Of a stretch of 64,000 nt of DNA, positions 1-9,936 are shown in pieces. The DNA is from Astragalus membranaceus (lineage: Eukaryota; Streptophyta; Magnoliopsida; Fabales; Fabaceae), in contig CM076847.1 of NCBI GenBank assembly GCA_039519185.1, forward strand, positions 54,691,708 to 54,755,707, given 5' to 3'. Position numbers and translations under genes: made by a program. Every line of letters begins with the position of its first letter. Position 1 is the stretch's first letter. The notes under the pieces are model-generated. The model did not search any database. It saw nothing but the letters and a program-made list of their open reading frames with translations, and was not told the origin of the DNA.

Positions 1-120
1 TATTGAGTTGATCAGGCTCAATGTCTCTTAGCATCACAAGTATAATTACAACAAGGACTAACAAGGAATCGACTCAACCCTAAACTAAGTCCGACGAGGT
101 CGAACTGCAATGATACAACC
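1..120 (-). mobile_element. E1 internal leader and decayed primer-binding site (Ty3/gypsy, cut by window edge)
   Basis: This stretch reads, on the minus strand, as the leader just downstream of a 5' LTR. The first 40 bases resemble the leader just before the gag start of E11 (about 50940-50990), sharing the 12-base block AGGCTCAATGTC. A degenerate primer-binding site, complement TGCAATGATACA, lies at 106-117 where E11 has an intact copy. The gag of E1 would lie beyond the left edge and cannot be seen. Confidence 0.7.
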
Positions 121-2337
121 TGTAACACCCCGGTATTTTTATTTAGTAAAAATACCCAAGTGTACCATCCCTAAAACATCAGAGATATTATTTCCTGCTC
201 ACACACTGAATACCACTATAAATTTTTTGCTGATTAAAAACAAAACAGTTTTATTTACAAACAAGATTATACGGTACTCAGACCATAAACTGTCAGCAAC
301 AATAGTATTCAACATCATACAAGAAAGCGGAAGAAAGACATAACACTAAAGTCATGGTTTCGTAGTACATAGACAACAAAAAGGAAAGATAAACTTAAGC
401 ATAAAGCTAAGTCATCAGCAACCAGTCCGAGCTCAACCTACTCGTGCCTCTGCTGTCCTCTCTTTCCCCGTTTCTCTGTAAAACAACAACATATAAACAA
501 TGAGATACAATCTCAGTGAGTTCTACCGAGACCCCTACTAACACTCTCGGTTAAATTATGAAACCTGTTTAACTCGACACGGCACCGGCTGCGCGAACAC
601 TACTCCCGATGAACCACATTATTTTTCACATGGCATTCCACCGACTGCGCGAACGCTACTCCCGGCGAACCCCCTTACCAATAGCATTTTTCCTAATGGC
701 ACGGAGCCTAGGGTAAGGGATCATGACTGCCCTGCCTAGTATGTTAACCCCATGGGTCGTCACCCAAAATCTATATAGTATACACCTATATCCACTATCA
801 TATGAGCCCATAGTTCATTTGCATTATACTTTACCACGTAGGACTCATAGTCCGCTTTGTTATCAATAAAACATATCCGCACACGTGTACTATTATTCGA
901 TTTTTCGAGACAATTTCCACTTCAAAAGTATTTTATAAAACCCTTTTGAAACATACCTAAAATCATGTCATTATAAGCCTAATATCATTATAGAAGGGTT
1001 AGGAAAGGATTAGGAGAGGATTGGAATCGAAATGAAATCATTTCGGGCACTTTGTAAAATTTTGACAGAACCAGGCGCACGGATCGTGCCCCCATACGCA
1101 CGGATCGTGCGCCCTGTTGGGCATTTTGAAAAACAGAAACCGAACCAGGCGCACGGATCGTGCCCCTGGGACGCACTGGTCGTGTGCATTTGACAGCATT
1201 GCAAAAATGGCCTTTTTCATGAAAATTCGCTTTCCGATTAATCCGAAACCCGCTCCGATCGATTCCTAACTCGAAAACAGACAATACCAAGCAATATTCC
1301 AATCCAAACAACATTAATTCATTCCTCAATCAATCAACATATCAATCAAAAACTCAATCTAAACGAATTTTGTCAAAACGCGATATCTTTCGAAACCAAA
1401 TCACATAAAATTCATTTCAAAACAGAATAAACCTAAACGTGAGTAAAACTCACCTATCGTGATGAAAATCACGAAACATCGTAACTTTCCTTAACTCGAA
1501 CATCCGACTCGCGAGACTCGAGAAATCCGCTTTTCACCTAGACACCAACATAAGCTCCTAGGCTTCAAGCTCCTCACAAAAGCCCCAACTTTGATTCCTA
1601 AGCTTTCATCTTTCAACATGAACCTCAACATCCACCTTCAACCTTCATGAACACTATTCATCAACCCTAACCTCCAAATTGCTCCTATTCACCTAAAACC
1701 CCAAATTGATTTCAAAACCCTAACTCACCCAATCCTTGTTTCCTTCCCTCCAAGTTAGCACCCAAGCTTCCATTTGAACTTCCCACACTTCCAAATCACT
1801 CAAAAGAAGAAGCAAGCTCCAAAACTCCTCCTCTCCTCAAGAAAACGAAAATGGTGGATGGAGAGAGAGTGAAACATATGATGTGATTCTTGTATCAACA
1901 TGGAGAGGATGAGAAGGTGATGATTTTTGGTGAAGGAAAAATGGAGTTTGGCATGAAATCTTTCTTCCCTTCTCTCCTTCTCCCTCTTTGTTTCCCTCTT
2001 TCTCTCTTTCTCCATTTCTCTTCTTTTCTTTCTTTTCTCCTCTCCCTCACGGTTCTGTATCTCTTTCTTTTCCTTTCTTTTCTTTTTAATTCTTTCTTTC
2101 ACTTACACACACATATATATTTATTTAATATATAAGTGGTAACGTGGTCAAATTACCATATTGTCCTTAATCTCTTATTTAGATTCTAAATCGTCCTGGT
2201 CCCGAATTAACCGGTTAACGATCCTAAGACAACCAATAATTATCTTTAGCACTCAATAATTTTACCAATTAAGTACAAAATTAATTCGATTGGGTTAACA
2301 TCCAAATAATTCTATTAATTATTTTGAGGATGTTACA
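121..2337 (-). repeat. E1 5' LTR (Ty3/gypsy type)
   Basis: The LTR begins TGTAACACCCCGG and ends GATGTTACA, the short inverted ends seen on other Ty3 LTRs here. Minus orientation follows from the primer-binding-site relic on its left side. It contains a GC-rich block near 1073-1190 with repeats of GCACGGATCGTGC and a long pyrimidine tract at about 1965-2100. The order of segments parallels the LTRs of E11, although the start sequence differs, so the two are related families. The open frames inside it, including a 113-codon one across the GC block and a 100-codon one across the pyrimidine tract, look like composition artefacts. Confidence 0.8.
1073..1190. repeat. GC-rich palindromic repeats in E1 LTR
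   Basis: Three copies of a GCGCACGGATCGTGC-like near-palindrome occur in about 110 bases within an otherwise AT-rich LTR, with a fourth variant (GCACTGGTCGTGTGC) at the right. Similar motifs stand at the corresponding place in both E11 LTRs (about 48105-48215 and 51675-51765). Confidence 0.75.
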
Positions 2338-2551
2338 GTTTTATAGATCATAAAGATATTTCAATGTCACCACATGTAGATAATAGCTGACTTATAATCT
2401 GACTTGATCTAGATCAGAAAACTACTTTATATCTGCATGGTTAATTTGTGTAACATACATAAAATTATTTATTCATTACATTAGTCAAACATAAATATGC
2501 ATCTTACCGCCTTTTTTCTAATGAGAAAATTTTGGTTTGTGATGCACTATA
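2338..2551. other. Unassigned AT-rich spacer
   Basis: I see no coding frame, LTR end or repeat here. It may be the old target sequence between E1 and E2. Confidence 0.5.
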
Positions 2552-2950
2552 TGTTGAACCAAGGCCAAACACTCTTTGTTTTGTATGATAACAAATTACA
2601 ATCTGTCTACTAATGGTTATAGTTGAACAAGAGTACAGGACATGAATCAAAGAGCAAGATATCTTCATGAATCAAAAAGCAGGATATCTTAAAGTATAGC
2701 GGCTTGGAGGAGAAGCTACTCTGGCGTTCAAGACCTATGTGTTAATTTGATTTTGATAGGACACCGTGTAAGATCTTACCACTTCCGTTCTATAACTTTT
2801 GTAGTTGAGAGATGTTTTTTTAAAATAAAACTGTTGTGTTAAAAGCTTGAAAAAAAATCTGTTATATAAAAGCCTAATAGGTAGGCACGTAGCATGAGAA
2901 AATGGTTTTTGCAAAGTTAAGAAGAAAATCGATATTCATTTCTTAAGAAA
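2552..2950 (+). repeat. E2 upstream LTR fragment (Ty1-copia)
   Basis: It starts TGTTGAACCAAGGCC and closely matches the start of the partial LTR at 3496-3612 over more than 100 bases. The right part has no visible LTR end and runs directly into an RNase H fragment. The element has therefore lost its gag, protease, integrase and most of its reverse transcriptase. The right boundary is approximate. Confidence 0.65.
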
Positions 2951-2953
2951 TAG

Positions 2954-3291
2954 GAAGTCGAATATGTGGCGGTTGGAAATTGCGTTGCACAAGTTCTGTG
3001 GATGAAACAGACTTTAGAGGATTTTGGTTTGTTATATGAAAATGTGCCAGTTCTATGTGATAACACTAGTGCCATTAACATTGCTAAGAACCCCATCCAA
3101 CACTCTAGAACTAAGCATATAGACATAAGACACCATTTCATTAGAGAGACCATGTTTCTAGGGGGAGCATAGCATTACAGTTTGTAGGCACCGATGACCA
3201 ACTAGTGGATATCATCACGAAACCCCTAGCCGAAGCTCAATTTTGTATGATCCGGAGAGTGCTCGGTATGCTTGATTTTGCCAGTTTATAA
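2954..3291 (+). pseudogene. E2 RNase H C-terminal fragment (Ty1-copia pol)
   Basis: The translation matches the C-terminal end of a copia polyprotein: EYVAVGNCVAQVLWMKQ, then CDNTSAINIAKNPIQHSRTK and HIDIRHHFIRE. It corresponds almost residue for residue to the minus-strand E3 sequence at 3943-4278. A two-base gain near 3150 breaks the frame, which then resumes as LQFVGTDD and ADIFTKP-like residues to a TAA at 3289-3291. There is no start codon context and no upstream pol, so it is not functional. The whole fragment is the left arm of a large palindrome. Confidence 0.85.
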
Positions 3292-3495
3292 TGTGATTAT
3301 CTGTCTTGTGTGTTTTCCCTCCTTTTTGAGGAAAACAAAGGGGGAGAAATACTTGCTTCTATTTATGGCTATTGCTATGTTACTGGTTTAGTTTATTATT
3401 TTTATGCTTATGCTTAGGGGGAGCTTTTGCTATTGTTTCTTGTTTATCGCCTCCCTTTGCATAAGGTAATTTGTTATCATCAAAAAGGGGGAGTT
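3292..3495 (+). mobile_element. E2 3' untranslated region and polypurine tract
   Basis: A copia-type 3' region follows the RNase H fragment. It carries several GGGGGAG stretches and ends in the polypurine tract AAAAAGGGGGAGTT (3483-3495) directly before the TGTTGAACC start of the 3' LTR. Confidence 0.75.
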
Positions 3496-3612
3496 TGTTG
3501 AACCAAGGTCAAACACTCTTTGTTTTGTATGATAACAAATTACAATCCGTCTACTAATGGTTACAGTTGAACAAGAGTACAGGACATGAGTCAAAGAGCA
3601 GGATATCTTGCT
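3496..3612 (+). repeat. E2 truncated 3' LTR
   Basis: It starts TGTTGAACCAAGG right after a polypurine tract and stops after about 117 bases at the centre of a palindrome, where the same sequence returns on the other strand as the truncated 3' LTR of E3. Confidence 0.8.
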
Positions 3613-3623
3613 TTTTGATTTAT

Positions 3624-3738
3624 GAAGATACCCCGCTCTTTGATTCATGTCCTGTACTCTTGTTCAACTGTAACCATTAGTAGACAGATTGTAATATGTT
3701 ATCATACAAAACAAAGAGTGTTTGACCTTGGTTCAACA
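3624..3738 (-). repeat. E3 truncated 3' LTR
   Basis: On the minus strand it starts TGTTGAACCAAGGTC after the polypurine tract and breaks off at the palindrome centre. It belongs to the same LTR family as E2, not to the family of the E3 5' LTR at 38580-39371. Confidence 0.75.
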
Positions 3739-3740
3739 AA

Positions 3741-3753
3741 CTCCCCCATTTTT
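3741..3753 (-). promoter_or_regulatory. E3 polypurine tract
   Basis: On the minus strand it reads AAAAATGGGGGAG directly before the LTR start. It would be the primer for plus-strand DNA synthesis. Confidence 0.7.
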
Positions 3754-3942
3754 ATGATAACAAATTACCTTATGCAAAGGGAGGCGATAAACAAGAACCA
3801 ATATCAAAAGCTCCCCCTAAGCATAAGCATAAAAATAATAAACTAATCCACTAACATAGCAATAGCCGTAAATAGCAGCAAGTATTTCTCCCCCTTTGTT
3901 TTCATCAAAAAGGAGGGAAAACACACAAGACAAATAATCACA

Positions 3943-5263
3943 TTATAAACTGGCGAAATCCAGCATACCGAGCTCTCTCCGAATCTTACAAAATTGAGCT
4001 TCGGCTAGGGGTTTCGTGAAGATATCTGCTAGTTTGTTATCGGTGCCTACAAACTGTAATGCTATGCTCCCCCTAGAAACATGGTCTCTAATTAAATGGT
4101 GCCTTATGTCTATATGCTTAGTTCTAGAGTGTTGGATGGGGTTCTTAGCAATGTTAATGGCACTAGTGTTATGATATAGAACTGGCACATTTTCATATAA
4201 CAAACCAAAATCCTCTAAAGTCTGTTTCATCCACAGAACTTGTGCAACGCAATTACCAATCGCCACATATTCGGCTTCAGCGGTGGACAAAGCAACACTG
4301 TTCTGTTTTTTACTAGATTAGGAAGTTAACAAAGGCCCTAAGAAATGACAGGTTCCACTAGTACTCGTCCTATCTAATGTACATCCAGCAAAATCAGCAT
4401 CACAGAAACCGACCAAATCAAACAGACTCGATTTCGGGTACCACAGTCCAAAATCTATGGTCCCCTTAACATATCTTAGAATCCGTTTTACAGCTTTTAA
4501 ATGTGATTATTTGGGACATGCCTGAAATCGAGCACATAAGCAAACAGCAAACATAATATCAGGTCGAGAAGCAGTTAAATACAAGAGACTACCGATCATA
4601 CCTCAATACATCGTTTCATTGACTGGTTTACCTTGCTCGTCCTTATCCAACTTTGTTGCAGTCGCCATGGGAGTACCAATTTCATTGACATATGAAGATT
4701 CCTTCTTTCTTTTTCTTGACTTGAAGTCCCAAAAAGAAATTCAGCTCCCCCATCATGCTCATCTCAAACTCGCTAGTCATCATTTCAGAAAACTCCTTGC
4801 ACAGATCATCATTAGTAGACCCAAAAATAATATCATCGACATAAATTTGAACAACTATGATATGTTTGCCCTTGGTTTTAAGGAATAAGGTAGAGTCAAT
4901 CTTACCCTTTTTGAAACCATTTGCAATTAAATGTTTGCTTAGTCCCTCATACCAAGCTCAAGGAGCATGTTTTAATCCATAAAGTGCTTTGTCAAGTTTG
5001 AAAACATGGTTTGGGTTTTTGAAATCTTCAAAACCAGAGGGCCTTTGGTGTAGTTTGAAGGCACTCTTGAGGAAGGCACTCTTGACATCCATTTGGTGTA
5101 GTTTGAAGTTCATGTAACTAGCAAATCCCAATATTATACGAATGGACTCCAACCTAGCCACCAGAGCAAAAGTTTCTTCAAAATCCACCTCTTCAATTTG
5201 GTTAAAACCTTGAACAACTAAACGACTTTTATTTAATAACGGTTCTGTCGACAGGTTTTTCAA
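3943..5263 (-). pseudogene. E3 reverse transcriptase and RNase H, broken
   Basis: The segment holds copia reverse transcriptase blocks (RLVVQGFNQ, MDVKSAFL, KALYGLKHAP) at its right end, the catalytic YVDD at 4831-4842 and an RNase H end (MSTAEAEYVAIGN, HNTSAINIAKNP, ADIFTKPL) at 3943-4290. Near 5050-5100 a short local duplication repeats the KSAF/FKLHQ residues and replaces several conserved positions. Frames change repeatedly between 4290 and 4960, and a stop lies upstream of the RNase H segment. It would have copied genomic RNA and removed it from the hybrid, but it can no longer make a protein. Confidence 0.88.
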
Positions 5264-5942
5264 CTAAATGCCTAACTTTGTTCCGTTCAAATTGTTCAAG
5301 TTCATTTTGCATTGACACAAACCATTCTGGATCATTTAAAGCTTCCTTAATATTATTAAGAACTATTTGAGAGACAAAAGCACTATGAAAGCATAAATGA
5401 TTAAGAGAAGAACGAGTTGTTACCCCCTTTGATGGACTACCAATAATTTGCTCCGTGGGATGATCTCGAACTGATTTCCAAGTTTTGGGCAAATCATCAT
5501 GTGTTCTTCCATGGAGATGGTCATCGATGTCCTGGGGCTCTCGTTCCACTTCAACTTCTTCTTGAGGTTCCACTTTCACCTCGGCTTCTTCCTCACTTTC
5601 ATTGTTTGATTCAGGTATTCTGTTTTTTATCACTTCAACTACTTCATCCTCATCATCAACTTTCTTAGCAAAAGGGTTAGTCTCATCAAAAGAAACATGT
5701 ATTGATTCTTGCATACATTTATCAATTTTATTGTAAACAATATATGCTCTACTATGACTTGAATAACCCATAAAAATACCTTCAGTTGATTTTGGATCAA
5801 ACTTACCCAACTTATCTTTTGTGTTGAGAATGAAGCGCTTACTTCCAAAAACCTTGAAGTATGAAATATTTGGAGCTCTATCATTCCACAACTCGTATGT
5901 CGTCTTGTTAAGAGATGGCCTCAGGTATACCCGGTTGAGCAC
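5229..5942 (-). pseudogene. E3 integrase C-terminal region and linker to reverse transcriptase
   Basis: A 237-codon frame begins with copia integrase C-terminal residues (LNRVYLRPSLNKTTYELW, KLGKFDPKSTEGIFMGYS). It continues into an acidic linker rich in Glu and Asp and then the start of the reverse transcriptase (EALNDPEWFVSMQNELEQFE). It lies downstream of the integrase core at 5970-6935, separated by a stop where Trp (TGG) seems to have become TGA. It ends in a frame break before 5229. Confidence 0.88.
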
Positions 5943-5969
5943 TTGACATGCTGTATGAACTGCATGACC

Positions 5970-6935
5970 TCAAAAATATTTGGGTAAGTTGTGCTCGTTC
6001 AACATTGTTCTGCTCATCTCTAGTATGGTTCTATTCTTCCTTTCCACCACACCGTTTTGTTGAAGAGTCCTTGGAGCTGAAAAGTTATGATGAACACCAT
6101 ACTTTTCACACCAAGTCCTTAATGATGAATTTTGGTACTCTCCTCCATGATCACTTCTAATTTCCTTGATGGCAAAGCTTTTCTCATTCTGTAACTTTCT
6201 GCACAGCTTAGCGAACTCATTAAAAGCATCGCTTTTATTTGGAAGTAGAATGACCCAAGTATACCTAGAATAATCATCTACAATCACGAAGACATACTTG
6301 GACCCTCCTAGACTTACAACATCAATTTCACCAAATAAATGAAGATGGAGCAATTCAAGCACATTGTTAGTGGAAATAACCGTTTTTGGATTGAAAGAAG
6401 ATCTATGCAACTTACTTAGCTGACATGCATCACACAATTGACCCTTTTCATATTTCAACTTGGGTAGACCTCTAGCATGTCCTAGACGTCTATGCCACAG
6501 ATTCACATCATCAAGCAAGGAAGGCATGCATACAGTATCATTACTCACATTGTCAAAATCAACAAAATACACATTATTTTCTCGAAAGCCAGTAATATAA
6601 AGTTTAGAAGTCCTATGAGTAATAACACATTTATCAACAGAAAAATACACATCAAAATCACTATCACATAATTGGCTAACACTTAGCAAGTTAAATTTGA
6701 CAGCATCAACTAGTAAAGCATTTTTAATTTTGATTGTGTTTTCCTTAACCACACAACCTTTACCTATTACTTGAGCAGATTCATTGTTGGCAAACTTTAC
6801 AGATCCACTAGCTTTGTTGCTCAACTTCAAGAATAGTGAAGCATCACCAGTCATATGCCTTGAGCACCCACTATCAACCATCCACACATTTTTCTTCTTG
6901 GATGACTGACCAACCTGCAAAAGGAACATTAACAA
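5970..6935 (-). pseudogene. E3 protease, pre-integrase and integrase core
   Basis: The frame opens with an aspartic protease motif (MVDSGCSRHMTGD), then the GAG-pre-integrase region (NLWHRRLGHARG) and the integrase core (DDYSRYTWV, RSDHGGEYQN, QQNGVVERKNR). The first catalytic Asp, expected in an HMDLFG context, reads HLHLFG, so an acidic residue needed for DNA joining is missing. The frame ends at a stop directly after PKYF, where copia proteins continue with W. It overlaps the gag frame end by a few bases, as gag and pol are in different frames. Confidence 0.9.
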
Positions 6936-8401
6936 CTAGTACGAGGTACCCAAATTTTATTGGGTCCTTGGGGTTTAGTTCTCAAGGGGTTTGTTTTCAC
7001 AATCCACCTTGGTTTCTTACAGGCAGGTATAAGGGTACCAAACTCACACAATCTACGAATAGGGCTATGAGAGCTATGGTTCCCTTTTTGACAATAAGTG
7101 CAAGAGAAAACAGTAGGTGTGTTACTTGAAGTGGCAGCTACAAAAATCACTTTCTTTTTCAAAACAGAGGAGGTGGAATTACCTTCATACCCAATACCTC
7201 TCCTATAAACATATTCATGTTGGGAGTGAAGTATCTTGGTTAAGGTCTTTTCACCAACCTCAAACCTTTTTAAGGATTCTTTCAAAATTTCATTTTCAAC
7301 CTTGATTTTTTCAAAATTTTGTTTAAGCTCAAGAAGCTCAAGGTTGAAAGGTTTAGTTTTATGTAGCTCATTCTTCAACTTAGCTACCTCATTCTCAAGA
7401 GTCTCAATTTGAGTGAGCATGCTTTTGTTGCTCTTTGTCAAATTCTTAGATTTAACCAAAAGAGTTTCATGTTCATTATAAAGAGCTTCAAAAGCCTCAC
7501 TCAAATCTTGACTACTACACACATCATCAAATAAGTCATCATGCTCAAGTGAATTTGAAAGACTATGGTTAGCAAGGATTACCTTACGGGTGTTATTTGC
7601 CATAAGACAAACAACATTGGCAGCCTTCTCTTCTTCATTTGTTTCACTATCAGTGTCAAGATTGTCCCATGTAGCCTCAGGTGTGTCTTTTGCCATAAGA
7701 CAAACAGCATTTGCAACCTCTTCTTCATCAACTGTATCACCATCAGTATCTGTGTTGTCCCATGTAGCCTTCATGGCTTTCTTTTGCTGGTACTTGGATT
7801 TTAGCTTTGGACAATTCACTTTGAGATGACCCGGTTTGTTGCATTCAAAACATTTTGGTTGATCATCTCTTCTCTCATAATTGTCTTCTTTGTTGTACCC
7901 AGATTTCTTTGAATAGTCACCCTTCCCAAGCATGTTGAATCTCATGAATGTTCTGAATTTCTTGGCAAACATAGCCATGTCTTCATCATCAGATTCTTCA
8001 TCAGACTCAACCTCTTTCTTTGCCATCTTAGGAGTCTTGGCAGTGGCAAGAGAAAGACACTTCCTTTCTTTGACCGCTACTTTTTCTTGAGCCTTCTTAG
8101 CAGCCAACAAAACCAACTCGAATGCAAGAAGTGACCCAATCAAGTCTTCTTGAGGTAAAGTGCCAGTATCTTTGGCTTTAGTGATAGCACAAGTCTTGGG
8201 AAAGAACTCACTAGTCAAGGATGCAAGAATCTTCCCATTCAAATCTTTCGTTGAGTTCTTCTTCCCAAGTGCTCTCAAGTTATTCACTATCAGGTTCAAT
8301 CTTTGGTGCATAGCTGCAACAGATTCACCTTCCTTCATCTTGAAAGCTTCATACTCAGAAGTAAGAACTCTAATATTTGTATCATTCACTTGACTCGTAC
8401 C
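6929..8401 (-). pseudogene. E3 gag, C-terminal part
   Basis: This is the larger part of a SIRE-like gag: a nucleocapsid knuckle CFECNKPGHLKVNC at about 7811-7853, acidic repeats (about 7610-7770), a coiled-coil-like region rich in Leu, Glu and Lys, and a second degenerate knuckle (CTYCQKGNHSSH) near 7100. It ends PNKIWVPRTSC and a stop, typical of the gag/pol boundary. At 8401 it is cut by E4; residues upstream of 8401 on this strand belong to the E4 LTR. The N-terminal part is at 38104-38523. Confidence 0.9.
8397..8401. repeat. Target-site duplication of E4, left copy (GTACC)
   Basis: The same five bases follow the right end of E4 at 38099-38103. Removing E4 and one copy rejoins the E3 gag reading frame (CLEATHVGT then SQVNDTN). 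Confidence 0.95.
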
Positions 8402-8793
8402 TGTGGATACCTTGCATTGCAGGTAACCTATATTGCAGGTCAATGTTTTGATGATGAAAAAGACCAAGAGCTAAAATGACAAAAGTAAAAGTTGACCTAA
8501 AACCAAAGGTGATGAAAGTGACAAAGTATAAAAATCACAATCCAAGACCATCAAGCTCAAGGATTGAAAGATTCAAGATGTAAGGGTAGTCCTTAAAAAT
8601 AAGGGTAGTCCTTAGGGTTTGGGTGCGTCTTAGGAAAAATTGTAAGCTCTTACGAAGGTCAGATCATCTCTCAAAAGTCTCACGTCTTAAATGTTTTTCA
8701 AAATGCATGCATGAACACACAAACATAAAAACCATTTTGAAAACACTTTGGAAAAGATAGAAATCGACTCAATACTTTTTACTAATCTTCAAA

Positions 8794-9184
8794 ATCGATT
8801 TCCAACACAATTTGAAAATGTATAATCGATTGTAAATGTTTTTCTCACATCACATAATCGATTTGCATCCTTCCTATTTCAAGAGAAATCGATTTCACAT
8901 TACTTCTTTCATGACATAAATCGATTCTCAAGCAAATCCTTTTTAAAAGGAAGAATCGATTCATACCTTCTCTTCTAAACTTAGAAATCGATTCCTACAT
9001 GTCTCTGGCAAGCCAAGAATCGATTCATACAAAATTCCATTGAGTATGGAATCGATTCCTAGCCTTCCTGGATCTCAAGAATCGATTGTTACTATTTCCT
9101 AAGTAAGGCAAAATCGATTCCTACTTAAAAGAAGTCAATAGAGAATCGATTCCTAGATCCAATGCAATTCAACAAAGAATCGAT
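8794..9184 (+). repeat. ATCGAT palindrome array in E4 LTR promoter
   Basis: ATCGAT, mostly within AATCGATT, starts at 8794, 8825, 8857, 8888, 8920, 8955, 8987, 9019, 9051, 9081, 9113, 9145 and 9179. The spacings are 30-35 bases, mostly 31-32, while the sequence between the motifs is largely different. The array ends about 41 bases before the TATA box, as upstream promoter elements would. What binds is unknown. Confidence 0.93.
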
Positions 9185-9225
9185 TCCTACATCTTTTTTA
9201 ACGTAAACCTTATTTTTTCATAGCC

Positions 9226-9233
9226 TATAAATA
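9226..9233 (+). promoter_or_regulatory. TATA box of E4 5' LTR (TATAAATA)
   Basis: A canonical plant TATA box, in the context CCTATAAATAGAGGC, lies after the ATCGAT array. The copy in the 3' LTR is at 31431-31438. Confidence 0.8.
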
Positions 9234-9886
9234 GAGGCCTCATAGCCTCCATTTCCAACCAACCCACTATTACGAATCAGAGCACATTTTGAGAAAAACT
9301 CTTTACATTTTATTCTTTGCTCTTCTCGCACCGCTGGTCCGTCAGAGCTGATCTTTCGCTAAGAGTTAGTTGGGGTTGCGTTCTTCAAGTTGTAATATCT
9401 GCCTTCGTTAGAGGTATTTCTGTATTTACGTTATTGTTATTTTAATTGTTGTTTTCTGTACTAGGGAGTGGGGTATCTCTCTAGGGTAGCTGTTTGTACT
9501 AGGAAGTGGGGTATCTTTCTAGGGCAGCTGGTTGTAACAGGGGTGGGGTATCTCTTGTTATTGTTGTAATAGATTTTAGGGCTCTCCATAGGTGGGGTAT
9601 CCTAGGAGGAGAGTGCCTGAGTCTGTAAAGGTTTCCAAGGCACCCGTAAGCCTTGTTGTGTTAGTGGAAAATCTCACAAGGGTGTGAGGACTGGACGTAG
9701 GTCACTGGGAGGTGACCGAACCAGGATAAATCTCTGCGTGCTTTATTGCTTTATTTTCTAATTCCTTCGCTTCCCCTTAACCTGCGCTAAAATTGATCTA
9801 AGTCATTGAAAAGGGGAAAAAGTTTTCAAAAGTTTTTAAATCTCAATTCACCCCCACTCTTAAGACTGAAGCCACTTGGCAACAAG

Positions 9887-9898
9887 TGGTATCAGAGC
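9887..9898 (+). promoter_or_regulatory. E4 primer-binding site (initiator tRNA-Met)
   Basis: TGGTATCAGAGC follows the LTR end after two bases and matches the 3' end of plant initiator tRNA-Met, the primer for minus-strand synthesis. Confidence 0.93.
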
Positions 9899-9936
9899 TA
9901 GACTCTTGTATAAAGGGCCTAGCAGCTACAAGAGAA

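Larger units (their letters stand above)
2954..4278. repeat. Large palindrome (two ~655-bp arms, ~12-bp spacer)
   Basis: The left arm (2954-3610) and right arm (3624-4278) are reverse complements with scattered mismatches. Landmarks mirror around 3617: the RNase H stop at 3291 faces the one at 3943, and the LTR start at 3496 faces the one at 3738. Each arm holds part of RNase H, the 3' UTR, the polypurine tract and about 115 bases of LTR. The right arm is continuous with the rest of the E3 pol, so the left arm may be the secondary copy. Confidence 0.9.
8402..9884 (+). repeat. E4 5' LTR (1.48 kb)
   Basis: It starts TGTGGATACC and ends TTGGCAACA, two bases before the primer-binding site. The upstream part holds 13 evenly spaced ATCGAT palindromes, a TATA box follows at 9226-9233, and three ~45-bp repeats around GTGGGGTATCT lie at 9463-9600. 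The 3' copy has the same order but lacks about 62 bases around 8745-8805 and differs at scattered sites. Confidence 0.93.

Noticed and set aside
1800..2102. A 100-codon Lys/Glu-rich frame on the minus strand.
   Set aside because: It is the translation of a pyrimidine tract (purine on that strand) inside the E1 LTR.
4619..4888. An 89-codon plus-strand frame.
   Set aside because: It overlaps the minus-strand reverse transcriptase of E3, including its YVDD at 4831-4842.
8794..9184. CRISPR-like look of evenly spaced short repeats.
   Set aside because: The repeat is only 6-9 bases, spacing lies within an LTR promoter of a plant element, and no cas genes or prokaryotic context exist.
9887..9898. 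tRNA gene suggested by the tRNA-Met-like string TGGTATCAGAGC (also at 17644, 61374 and in minus-strand copies).
   Set aside because: Only 12 bases match a tRNA 3' end and each lies directly after an LTR; these are primer-binding sites, not tRNA genes.
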